Shown: in pieces, positions 1 to 10,492 of the stretch
Numbering within the stretch: the stretch's first letter is position 1
Layout: every line of letters starts with the position of its first letter
Source of the DNA: Panagrolaimus kolymaensis
Taxonomy: Eukaryota; Nematoda; Chromadorea; Rhabditida; Panagrolaimidae
Direction of reading: 5' to 3'
NCBI GenBank assembly: GCA_028622995.1
Contig: JAJQJQ010000004.1
Coordinates: 1,116,001 to 1,180,000, forward strand
Length of the DNA: 64,000 nt
Position numbers and translations under genes: made by a program
Notes under the pieces: generated by a model
The model's database searches: none
What the model was told of the DNA's origin: nothing
Seen by the model: the letters and a program-made list of their open reading frames with translations, nothing else

Positions 1-213
1 TTCTTTTATTAAAACGAACAACAAAAAGGCACATAACAAAACAAAAAAAAACAAGTAAAACAAACAAAAAAGCAACAATAAAAAAATAGGCATATTATCG
101 ACAGGTTCCTTTCTTTTGAGTATCATTGTGCCACTTGCCTTGACATTTCATCATCTCGAGCATTTTGAAGGGAAGATACAGGACGATTTAGCTTATCTGG
201 AAAGTTCTAATAA

Positions 214-2434
214 TTAGTAAAGATTTATAATAGAATAATAAAACAAGCCTGTCAAGTCTTTCAAATCTTGCAAAAGAGTAACTCGAGAATCTGTAGAATG
301 TTCTTTGTAGCCCATAATCACTTCGAAGAGGAAAGTAAGACCAGTTGTTTGCTTGTCATATTCGAGATCCAATGTCCATACAACTTCCATGTAAGCTTGA
401 AACGCATCGGCAAGTCTTCCATTTTGAACCTGTAAATTAATCAGTTACAAATAAAAAGATTAAAGAAAAACATACTTTCATTAACATTTTGTCAGCTACA
501 ATGTAATAAGTCAAGTTCGGATAGGTTCTAACAGCAATAATGGCAGGCCCAGTCAATGCAGTAGTTTTGTTCTTATTTAGCATCTCGATCATGTCAATAC
601 CTTCTTTTGGATTATTTCCTGCCTAAAATTCGTAATTATTGAATTATGGTTGTTCTCATAAACTTACCAAACAAGCAAACATGAGTCTTCCAAATTCAGC
701 TTTTGAGCGATGACACTTCTGAATGATGATATCAGCAAGCAAACGACCAGCATAAAATTCCTTCATTTCTATAAAGAATACTGGTTTATGTAAAGTAAAA
801 AAAAACACATTACCATCATCAGTATCATCAGGCATTTCAATTCCTTTACATTGCTTTTTGGCAAATTCATAAATTGCTTGAACCGATTCACGAAACCATA
901 CAGCTAAATTTGACAATTCGAAACGTTTCTGCCCCATGACACTTAGAAACTCGTCATGTAACTATAAAAATTGCATCACTTAATAGTTATATAATTATAA
1001 ACTTACAAGAGCAACATTAACTTTGATATGATGGAATTTTTCAATAAATTCACGCACGATTCAACCAAACCTTGCCTTCGATTTCAAAAGGTGTTTTATC
1101 CAAGCATAGCGATCTTTTCTAAAACTCATTTTTAATCTTTGTGTTTATTATAATAAAAAAACAACTTACGAAGAAGCCTTGTAAAGTTCGATAATTCTTG
1201 GATCATTGTCGTTCATTTGCATGAGTTCAGCAGAAACATTGTCAATTCTAGTTGTCAGATCTTTCTCGGATTCAACATAAATTTCCATTTTAGCATTTTT
1301 TATAACTCGAAGACGATTCACAGAACGAGAACGACGTTTGTTTTTAATTCTAGTATCGACAAGTCCAGAACCATTAGCAGAAGACAAGTTATCGAAATAG
1401 TTCGTCATAGTTAAAGCATTGAAAAGACCGTTGATAGGTTCTCGTTCTTTACGAGTTACAGGTGATCTAAAAATTGTATTGAGAAAAGTACTGTAATAAT
1501 TAACTTGCATTTTATCCAATCCCATGATAATTTCAACAGCAATTCCAGCAAGAACATATTTTGCAGCTTCTCTTCGAGTTGGACCATGTTCCACACCAAC
1601 TGGGTAAGCACTTTCACGGAGAATATAAACAGCTGTTCTTCCTGCGTTGCGTTTTTTGATATACTCGTAAACATCGACCTAAAAGCTGTATTAAGTGTGT
1701 ATCTAAAGATAGAAAAGAACTCACAGATTTGAAAAGCAAAGGATCTTCCGGTTTGTATGTTTCATATTTGGCAACGATTTCTTCTTCATTATCAAGGAAA
1801 AACGCGAGAATTTTATCACTTTTCGGTAAAGATCTTTGACAAGTTCGGCGAGTTGGAGTTGAAGTACTTGGTAAATTGGAGACATCTTGAGTTATAGCAG
1901 GTGAAACAACAAGAAACAATTGTGAATGTGAATCAATTGGTGTGGTGTTTTGCTTGAAAGTGAAGGTGTTTCCAGCATGAGATGAAGGAGATGGCAAGTT
2001 GTTCGTAGTATCTTCAGCGACAAGTTTGGAAATTGCTTCGTCGGAAGAATCGGTAGATGAAAGATCTAAGTTTGAAAATGTTAAAGATAGTAATATAAAG
2101 ATAACAAACACTTACCGGCTTCAAGTCGCTTGTCAATGATCAAGTAGTTACGTCCAAGCGTCATAAGTGAGTCCAATCCATCGACAGGTCTTCGGTCTTG
2201 CTTGCCATTGTTGAGCACAAGTTCATAAGCGATATAGTCATCCATGATATAATCCTCTTTCATCTTTCCACAACCATCTCGAGCAACATCATCCAAGAGT
2301 TGATAGTTGGTTCGAACAAACCATGTTTTGGTCCTCTGACCAAATTTAGCATCAAATATGCGCATTTCTACTACAGATTTAACTGCAGTAGCGGAGCGCG
2401 AAACCGAATCAGGAGTAGCAAATGGAGTAGCCAT
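214..2434 (-). CDS. Gene B: SAMD3-like second protein of a transposon-like pair, with an in-frame TGA
   Basis: Eight exons on the minus strand join in phase (2434-2116, 2065-1725, 1678-1170, 1118-1007, 961-814, 768-668, 622-476, 429-214) into 631 codons. The start ATG lies 11 nt after a lone TTTTTTTAG acceptor, which suggests trans-splicing. Residues 1-106 contain a compact domain ending in a run like NYLIIDKRLEA, followed by a Ser/Thr-rich linker and an alpha-helical C-terminal part with TALTGPAIIAVRTYP and YYIVADKMLMK. From memory, this architecture resembles fish and cnidarian proteins annotated 'sterile alpha motif domain-containing protein 3-like', which often neighbour a finger/transposase-like gene, as gene A does here. 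Codon 409 (1061-1063) is TGA in an otherwise open frame, so the product is truncated or this copy is decaying. Function is unknown; assignment needs a profile search. Confidence 0.62.
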
Positions 2435-2638
2435 ATAGCAATAACCTAAAAAAATGAAATGTAATTTCGGAAAAAAATTTATCACCAAATATAAAATATT
2501 TGAGAAAAGAAAGGCAAAAAGAGGGAAAGAGAAAAAGACGAAAAAATGCTGAAGGCAATGAAAAGAAAATAACATGCAGCCAATATACCGTATTTTCATG
2601 TTTTCCATGTGAGACCTGAAAATTTTTTAAACTTACGT

Positions 2639-5044
2639 TTACACTGAATGAGGAAGACGAAGATATTTGGTATGATAAATTCGAATAGTTTCAACGGTTA
2701 GAAAATACTTTGGATGCAATCTCATTGTTTCATTAGCATCTGATACAATATAACAATGGCGTAGTTCGTCAAATTCGTCAGTTTTCATCACATTCAAGTG
2801 ACAAGTACCGTCATCAGTTTGCAAAAAGATTTTTCCAAAAACAGGAACATCGAGATTTTTACCAACGACAACGAAATCATCTCTTTTGTAATTCTTTTTG
2901 TACATGGCAGCTAATGTTGAGTCGATATAATCGTCTAAAAATATTTATGATATTGAGGTTTATAAGAATAAAAACTAACCATTTTTCATCCTTCTGTAAA
3001 CTTCGCACATGAAGAATTGATGTTTCATAGCAAGCGTCATCGGAAGCGTTTTGGAACATTTATTTACATGTGAATATGCTTTCATCATTTGATGTTTGCC
3101 TTCAAATCGCATTGACCAAAAGTGACGTGGAGGTCCAAACATTCGAATAATCCATGGATAATGAATCATATTGTGAGTTTTATGTGTCATGTGTCCACCC
3201 AAATCTTTAAATTGCGTCAAGTATTCAACGATTAGAGTTGTCAGTTCTTCCAGCATTTCTTCAGTAATATCATATGCCATAACAATATCATAGGTTCTTT
3301 GAAATTTCAGGAGTACCTTCCATTCGTCAAGTTCAGCGAGCTCTTCTTCAGGAAGTAAATCGGCAAGCATCAGTGGGAGAAGACGAATAAACTTTGACAT
3401 TGTTGAAGCAGTCATACCTGTCATATTTTCACCCAATTGATGTTCTTGTACAGGTCGAGGAATATTGAAAGCATCACGACCATAAAAAGGAAATCCCACA
3501 ATTTGATTATAAACTGTACCATAATTGGGAAAAGCTCTTAGAACCAGAGGAACTAGATAACGGCAATGACCTTGAAACCAATCATGCATAATATCGAAAG
3601 ATGGTTGAGCTTGAACATGAAAGTGAAGAAGATCATTGAGAGCAGATCCTTCAATTAATCCAGCAGCTTTTCTTTGAACAAGGTCTTCTATGTCAGCAAC
3701 TTCATCATATTCTTCGACAGTTCTTAAGCGATTTTCGTCATGTATTGTTGCTTCAAAGATTTCTTCATAATCCAAATCACATACCCTGCATCGATTCCAA
3801 TCAAGTTTATAACCACCAATTTTGTTTAGTCCTTCGTTGTCACCCACAATATTGAAAAGTACGACAGGAAAATGTTGTGTGATTCCATTGAACGTCAAGT
3901 TAATTCCTTCATTTTCCAATTCGATAAGTTGTTTTACGACAGTTTTTCTGAGATGTTCTTGATATGTTTCTTGAGTAAAATCAGCGTCATATGCTAAAAA
4001 TGCCACAAACATGTGTTCTCTCATCGATTGAAGAGCTTGTGGCAAATTTAAAATTTTGAAATAGCACCCTTGAATCTTGTATTGCCACGCGGTGCCAGCT
4101 TGAAGTGGATTGGATGTACCACAAGCATCCCAGAAGCCTTGCAAGAAGATACAATTTGCTCCAAATTTCTAAAACATAATAATATTAGTTTTTTTCATAA
4201 TTATTTATTTACTTACCTCATATAAATCTCTTCCTCTTTGACTTGCAAATATATGGTTGTAAGTTGTTGAATTTATGTAATCTGACGGCCATTCTAACTT
4301 TTCGAAAATTCCATCATTTTGTAATACAGCTAATAAAGTCTCTTTAATTGAAATTTCAGCCATTGCGTCACTTCTAACGACATTTCGCTCACCTTCGACA
4401 TGTCCAACAACTTCAGTTCTTTCACTTGTGACATATTTAGTAGGTTCGATGAAAGTTCCAGATTTTTTAAGTTCCAAAATTCGATGATATTCAGTTTCTG
4501 ATTTCTTCCATAACTCTTTGTAAATTCTTTCAGCTTTATGGTGTTGAACATTTGGAATTTTGAGTAATTTCATAACCGCTTGGATCAAAATTCGAAATTT
4601 TTCACAGTTATCATCGACAGTTTTCTTGGTTAATGAAGGATTGCCAAGTTGTGAAATCCAGAAATCATCATATAAAGTTTTGACATAAGATAATATTTGA
4701 CGAATTTCTTCTTCATTATCATCTTCCATAGGTTCTTCGTTATTGATTCCATCATCGTCAGGTGGATAATTGTCGTCAATTGCCATATCAAAATCATTGT
4801 CAAATTGATTCATATTATTGAGATCTTCTTGGGCAACCATGCCATAGTTGTTTATATGATGAGTTTTGATATGTTCCCTATATCTTTTATAGAAATATGC
4901 AACATTATTGGTGCAATGTTTGCATTTGAATTTTTGAGGATTTGTATCACATTCAAATACGTGAAGAGTTCTAATATGCTCAGAATGAAGAAAAAGAGTT
5001 GGATGACGAGCATCACAGGATGGGCATAAGTACCAGTTATCCAT
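2639..5044 (-). CDS. Gene A: C2H2 zinc-finger protein with transposase-like core
   Basis: Three exons (5044-4217, 4168-2980, 2934-2639) give 770 residues. Two C2H2 fingers are visible at the N terminus: C7, C10, H23, H28 and C41, C44, H58, H62. An acidic linker follows. The large middle exon holds the conserved block: F-W-D-A-C-G-T-S-N-P-L near residue 290, G-D-N-E-G with D386, then G-G-Y and a C-x2-C pair, a F-D-I-M-H-D motif near 468-472, and H-Y-P-W-I-I-R-M-F-G-P followed by R-F-E-G-K-H. This order matches, from memory, a multicopy uncharacterised family common in fish and cnidarians and likely transposon-derived. The acidic residues are candidates for a DDE-type catalytic set; that is inference. 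The last exon (FGKIFLQTDDG region) matches the family's C-terminal domain. It ends 204 bp before gene B on the same strand, so the two may be co-transcribed. Confidence 0.75.
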
Positions 5045-5278
5045 AGTTTTATATAGTAAAATTTGATAGCCTTACTAATTATTAAAAATTTTTCAAACAA
5101 AAGTTTTACATGAGAGAAACATTTATTTGTGATCTTACAACGAAATTTACATACTTTTCGTGCTCAATTTTTCTTTCATCCTTCTTTCATTTTACTTTTT
5201 CTAATCAGTTTTGATACTTTCTAGCAACGCTATCTCAATTTGCTAAACGTACAAATATTTTCTTTTGCTGAAACAACT
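5045..5278. promoter_or_regulatory. Divergent intergenic region between genes A and C
   Basis: A 234-bp AT-rich spacer separates the divergent starts of genes A and C. The plus-strand side is pyrimidine-rich (TTTCTTTCATCCTTCTTTCA). No TATA box is obvious. Both genes probably share this promoter. Confidence 0.4.
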
Positions 5279-6271
5279 ATGGATCGTGAAGAAATGGATC
5301 TTTGGCGTCGTCGCAGATTAATTCGTCTTCGAACTATCAGTTTCTTCCAGAGTCTTCTTCGCCTTGATGGACCTATTTTACAACAACTTGTCAGAGAAAA
5401 TGCCAGAATGTTTCGTTTATGGTGTTATCATGCTGGTGCGTTTGGAGCTCTCGAAGTGTTCGAATCAACCAAATCAATGTGTTTGCGTTATATGGATATA
5501 ACAAGAACTTCAATTTACAGCGATGTTTCTCGTCATGTTGGTGTCTCTATTGATCGTCCAACTCGATATGGTCCTGATGGATTAACTGCCGAAGTTCACT
5601 ATTCCAACTTGACATGCTTCTTCAATCGTCGAATTTCACATCGAATCAACTTTAATGATCTCACAGAACATGAACTTCGTCGAACACTTGTAGGTCTCAA
5701 GGAAACTGCCGTATTTGTCAATCCAAATGATATTCTTTTGTATTTTTTCAATTGTCAAATCAATGTCAATGACTTGTCAAATTTCTGCCATTCTGATATT
5801 GCGACAAACCGCTTCTTGAACTTGGAAATCTTCCGCTGCAATATTATTCAAGGACTTGCCGCATGCTTGCAATCTGTCGAATGTACCAACATCAAGTATT
5901 GGGGAACTGAATGGAAGCTTCAAACTGCTCGTGGAATCAACAACCTCTTCGATGCTGTTCGTCGAACTGTCAAATTGGATAATCTCGAAATTGATTCTGT
6001 TCGGGTTGAACCTCATATTGGAACTTTCAATGATACAAAATGTCTCAACTTCTTGATCCACAACTTTGTTACTTCTGGAACTTTTGCAATGTGTGTTCAA
6101 AAAATGCCGAATCCTGCTAGCAAGTACCAAGATATTCGGGAAGAAGTTCGAATGCTTCGTTTACCTGTCGATGAAAATGTCGCTTGGGGTTTTGAATATG
6201 GTTTGATTAATCGTCGAGTTGCTTTTCATCAAAACAAAAGAAGTGGAGAATGGGTTTATTTCGATGTTTAA
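5279..6271 (+). CDS. Gene C: intronless orphan protein of the element-like cluster
   Basis: An uninterrupted 330-residue frame begins at ATG 5279 (M-D-R-E-E-M-D-L-W). The N terminus is Arg-rich (WRRRRLIRLR), followed by alternating hydrophobic strands and helices resembling a leucine-rich or F-box-associated fold, but I do not recognise the family. No signal peptide or membrane segment is seen. It lacks introns while its neighbours have several. It belongs with the cluster because it carries the same dense sense-strand TGYCRA words, including two just after the stop codon, and because its 3' UTR has the same layout as genes D, E and F. Remote kinship to the D/E C-terminal domain is possible but unproven. 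Confidence 0.75.
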   Translation: MDREEMDLWRRRRLIRLRTISFFQSLLRLDGPILQQLVRENARMFRLWCYHAGAFGALEVFESTKSMCLRYMDITRTSIYSDVSRHVGVSIDRPTRYGPDGLTAEVHYSNLTCFFNRRISHRINFNDLTEHELRRTLVGLKETAVFVNPNDILLYFFNCQINVNDLSNFCHSDIATNRFLNLEIFRCNIIQGLAACLQSVECTNIKYWGTEWKLQTARGINNLFDAVRRTVKLDNLEIDSVRVEPHIGTFNDTKCLNFLIHNFVTSGTFAMCVQKMPNPASKYQDIREEVRMLRLPVDENVAWGFEYGLINRRVAFHQNKRSGEWVYFDV

Positions 6272-6448
6272 TCTGTCAATTTCTTTTTCATTTACTTGTC
6301 AAATTACCTGTCTGTTTTTCTCTATTGTGTTTCTTTGTGTATTGCTTTTTCTTTGTGATCATGTAAAATAAAATTTTTATTATAAACGTAACAATGTGTA
6401 ACAAAAAATTTGACAAATAACAACAAATAAGCTTAGGCACGATATGAA

Positions 6449-9400
6449 TCATTCTTCTTCATCATTTTCACTTCCATCGTCAGTTTCTTTTTCATCACTT
6501 TCGTTTTCTTCGGAAAATTCATCATTTTCGGCATCATCTTCAGAAACAGTGTCATATTCTTTTGCAGGAATTCGGTAATTTTCATCAACTCCAAAAGTTT
6601 CATTCCATGCAGCTTTTGTTATCGTTGCTTTCTTCCAAAATTCAAGATCATCAACTTTGACAACTTTCAAAGCAGTAATCATCAAATCTCTATGAATTTC
6701 ACCGTCAAGAAAATCTCTGACAATTTCATACGACACGTATCCTTCCTTGAATCGGTTCTCGACAGATTCTTTAGAAAATATCTTCTTGACAGCTCCAGTA
6801 AGTTCACGACGACGTATGATAGCGGCTAATTTGACATTTTGTTTTTCTAATTGTTCGACATATTTCTTACGTTTTTCTTCAGAAAGTCTTGTAATACATG
6901 ATGCATGCTTATCCAAAGCAGCTTGACATTTCTTGATCTGCTTTGTAGGAGCTTTGACAAGTTTTTCGAATTGTTTTGTTAAATCAGATTTTTTTCCTTT
7001 ACATCTTTTGTAAGTTCCATCAGCCTTTCTTTGATGATATCTTTCCTTTTCTTGAGATCTGTAGGCGTCATTGAGCTTTGCCCTATTTTCTAAATGAATT
7101 TTCAATTTCTGAGCTTCGGTATTGGTCAAAGAAAGATTCTTTCTTTTAACAGGACGACGTTCATCTTCATTTTCGACAGCTTTTCTTTTTTTGACAGGAG
7201 ATGTTACTTTGACAGGTGAATTTCTTGAAGGAACATTATCGCCAGATTCATCATCGTCACCTTCTGATTCAATGGTTTGTTTTGATTTTGGACTACTTTT
7301 TTTGACAGGTGCCTTACGAGTTGCTTTTCGTTTTTTTTTCTTAGTTCCAGCTTCCTGAGTTCCAGCTTTCTTAGCCTTTTTTCGTCCCTTTCTTTTTGGT
7401 TCAGTAGCGATACGTTCATCAGCAGCAGCAATTGGTGTTTCAGCAGCGACAGGTTCAACAACAGCAGCAATTGGTGGATCAACAACCATAGGTTCAACAG
7501 AAGCAGCAATTGGTGTTTCAGCAGCGACAGGTTCAACAACAGCAGCAATTGGTGGATCAACAACCATAGGTTCAACAGAAGCAGCAATTGGTGTTTCAGC
7601 AGTGATAGGTTCAACAACAGCAGCAATTGGTGTTTCAGCAGCGACAGGTTCAACAACAGCAGCAATTGGTGGATCAACAATAACTAAACCGACAGTTATT
7701 GCAGTACTAACACGTTCAGGTTGTTTTTCTTTACTTGCAACTTGATATTGATTACTACCAGCTAATCGTGAAAGTTTCAGATTTCCTATTGGTGTTGTTG
7801 AAGGAATCGACAAATCATCAATTGTTTGAGTAACAGATACACTTCCGACATGTTGACCATCGTTCGTATTGTTAGGCTCAAAAAAAGTAACAGAAACATA
7901 ATTTGAAACAGTATTCTTTTTTTGGCCATTAACAACAGCAACGAACTCAACTTCATTATCTTCTTTTTCAGGATGTGATTCCATAGGTTCTTTTGCTACA
8001 GGAGTTTCCTCTTCGGCAGGTTCAATAACTTCTTCTTCTTGAATATTTTCGAGAGGTTTATTAGCAGCTTGTAAAAGATCATCGAGATATTCTTCATAAT
8101 AACCTTGTTCATCGGAATCATCAATCAAATTAGTAAGATCCTCATCCCCGTTAGCATTTGTTTCCAGTGAATCTTCATTTTCTTTGTTAGAATCAGGAGC
8201 ATTTGTTCTTGGAACATCGAGATTATCATCGTCAGTTACTTCTCCGTTGTTTTCAGTTGTAGGTTCAAGAATTTGTGTTGCTTCTTCACCTTCAATTTGG
8301 GCATTTACGTCAGATTCCTTTCCCGTAGTAGGTTCGATAAGTTGATCAGCTTGAGTTTGTTCAGCATCGGAAGTATCAATGACAGATTCAACAAGAGGAG
8401 CAGGTACTTCTTTGTTAGATTCATCCGTTCCTTCATCGTCAGATTCTTCAACTTCTTCGATGGATTCGATTTGACATTTTCTAACAAGTTTTGTAAAGTC
8501 TTTAACACATGATTCCATTTCCGTTTCACCTTCAGTCAATGGTTTGATTAATTTTAACCATGCTGGAGCCGAATAATTGTTTCTTTGTTTCGCACAGCAA
8601 AAAAATTCTCGGCGCCTTGCATGGACATGATACCGCATACCAGTGAAATTGACAGCTTCAGCCAAGTTAAAACCAGAATTTACAACCTGATGGAGAACCT
8701 AAAAATTAATCATATAAAAGTTTAGTTTATAAACAAAAATAACTTACACCAACTCGAGTGAAAACAAAAGTGCCAGGTTTTTGGACGACAAATTGATATG
8801 GAATTCCTTCTTCTTCCAAGAAATCGACAGATACAATCATATATTTGTGGTTGAGTGGCATGATACAGAAACCTTCCTTACTTCTAATAGGAATATTTGA
8901 CATGGTAACATTAAGTTGACGGTTCATGATATCTTCTAATTTTTGACGATGATCAGGATGTACTGCGATCCAAACCTATAAAATTAATTATAATAATAGA
9001 ATAAAGTAAGTTTTATAACTTACTTTATTGGCGCTTTGAGGATAAAGATAGCTAACAGAATTGACATCCAAATCTTCTGTGTGAAACGACGACATGTCAC
9101 CTTTTGTTCCAAAATACATCATGGAGGTTGATACTCCTGCGATTCTATCACCCTAAAAAATGAACGATAAATAAAATAATAGCTACAAAAAAACTTACAT
9201 CTAGGATGTCTTTTAAATAGCCGTCAATTTCGTTAAGGTTCCATCCTTGGCATGATTCTCGCAAATGTGAAGTGATTTTGTAAATATTGTCCATCAACGA
9301 CCAATCGATATCTTGCTTATATGCCCTTTCGGTATATTTCGACAAGTTCTTTTGTTCAAAAAGCGGCCTATAAAACAAAAGTTACTAGTAATTGGTTAGC

Positions 9401-9812
9401 ATACTACGAGCTTACCTCCATTCGAAATTGTCAGGTGATTCTTTCATTGAAGAGATATGTTTTTGAATGACAGGTCTTGTAACAGCTATCTTCTTTTTAG
9501 AATTGGCTAAGCGAAAAAGTCCACTTCCTTTTTGAACTTCCAAAAATCGATACATTTCGGCAGGTCCAAGAGCTGGCATTTTTTTGCTGACCATTTCTGG
9601 ATCAATTGTCATGCGCGAGTTATAATTATCAGGCGCTTTCACCTTAAAAACAAACATAAAATTGTTGGAAAGAATGATTAAAAACTTACGTTGAAAATCA
9701 ACATATTTTCATATTTTTTGCTTGCCTGCAAAAAATTGAATAAACCCTCAAGGGTTAAACGCTTCATATCAGAGCTTGAAAGCTCTATGAGCGGACATTC
9801 CGTACCTTCCAT
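6449..9812 (-). CDS. JmjC-domain histone demethylase, KDM4-like, with long acidic/basic tail
   Basis: Six exons (9812-9690, 9642-9416, 9367-9199, 9152-9024, 8975-8748, 8698-6449) give 1041 residues. Residues about 7-110 resemble a JmjN/linker region; GSGLFRLANSKKKIAVTR parallels the KDM4 motif GQSGLF...KKAMTV. Residues about 178-305 are a JmjC domain: MMYFG, then the iron ligands in FHTEDLD (H197, E199), the 2-oxoglutarate lysine near K216 in SANKVW, FVVQKPGTFVF, and the third ligand H295 in VLHQVVNSGFN with LAEAVNF. FFCCAK lies where KDM4 has zinc-binding cysteines. Known KDM4 enzymes remove methyl groups from H3K9/K36 using Fe(II) and 2-oxoglutarate; activity here is inferred. The tail holds an acidic region, six 13-residue repeats, a KRKGRKK-type nuclear signal, a Lys-rich helical domain and a Glu/Asp-rich end. 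It sits inside the element-like cluster. Confidence 0.85.
7418..7680 (-). repeat. 39-bp tandem repeat coding IAA-VVEP-type units in the JmjC protein
   Basis: About 6.5 in-frame copies of a 39-bp unit encode 13-residue blocks of the type IAAVVEPVAAETP and IAASVEPMVVDPP. Two unit types alternate, a sign of recent slippage or unequal exchange. The encoded stretch is probably disordered. Confidence 0.85.
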
Positions 9813-10492
9813 AGTTGTAGCAACTTGAAGTAATAGCAATATATCAAAAGATTTATAGCAAAAGCGCTTTCTAAAAGTTTAGAATAAAAGTTTAGAAAAA
9901 AAATTGAAAGATTTTACAAATGAAAAATTTGGAAATGAATAACATAAATTAATTCCTAAAGCGAAAAAAAGATAACGAAAATTTTCACAGTTTTTTGAAA
10001 CAAATAAAAAATTCGGTGTGCTCCACCTTTTTCAAACATTGCGCCTTTTCGGTGCGCTCCACCTTTTTCAAACATTGCGCCTTTGTACGTTTTAGCACGA
10101 AAAAGACTGTTGGCGCGAAAATTTACCTATTTCAATGCTTTTTGAAATTCATTCTCCGTTTTTTGATCAGTCTGAAATTTTTTATGTTGTCTTCTTTCAT
10201 TGTTTTACATTGGATTTTATTTACTTCTTATCAAATAAAAAAATGAATATTTGCTCCCTTATTTTTTACGTTTTTGATTGAATATCCAAATATTTTTCCA
10301 TTTCCTTTATGTGATGTTTGATATGAGAGATTCATCTTCTTGTATTACCTTCTAATCCATTCCTTATTAAAATAAGGATTTAATGTTTACGCGTTATTTT
10401 ATTTAATTTCTCGTGTTTCTTTTATCTCATTTCATTCTCTTTATTTTTAGTAAACTGTTTACTACGCTTACTTCGCTCTCTCTCGCTCTCTT
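9813..10492. promoter_or_regulatory. Divergent promoter between the JmjC gene and gene D
   Basis: This 680-bp AT-rich spacer separates the divergent JmjC and D genes. It contains two tandem copies of a 36-bp GC-richer unit at 10014-10085 (CGGTGYGCTCCACC then TTTTTCAAACATTGCGCC). Just upstream of gene D are TTTTTAGTAAAC and a CT-rich CGCTCTCTCTCGCTCTC tract. Similar AG-GT(A/G) leader and CTCTCT tracts precede gene F, so the tract is probably promoter or leader sequence. Confidence 0.5.
10014..10085. repeat. Two tandem 36-bp units in divergent promoter
   Basis: The unit CGGTGYGCTCCACC...CATTGCGCCTTT occurs twice with one T/C difference. It is the only clear repeat between the JmjC gene and gene D and could be a binding site. 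Confidence 0.8.

Noticed and set aside
1061..1063. Selenocysteine TGA
   Set aside because: No selenoprotein-type context or SECIS-like hairpin seen, and the position fits a Trp codon.
2081..2608. Gene B start at the upstream ATG near 2600 (MENMKIRY...)
   Set aside because: That frame runs through T-rich intron-like sequence; the ATG at 2434 just after an acceptor is better.
7204..7680. Leu-rich frame opposite in phase to the JmjC repeat
   Set aside because: It is a shifted reading of the 39-bp repeat within a clearly coding exon.
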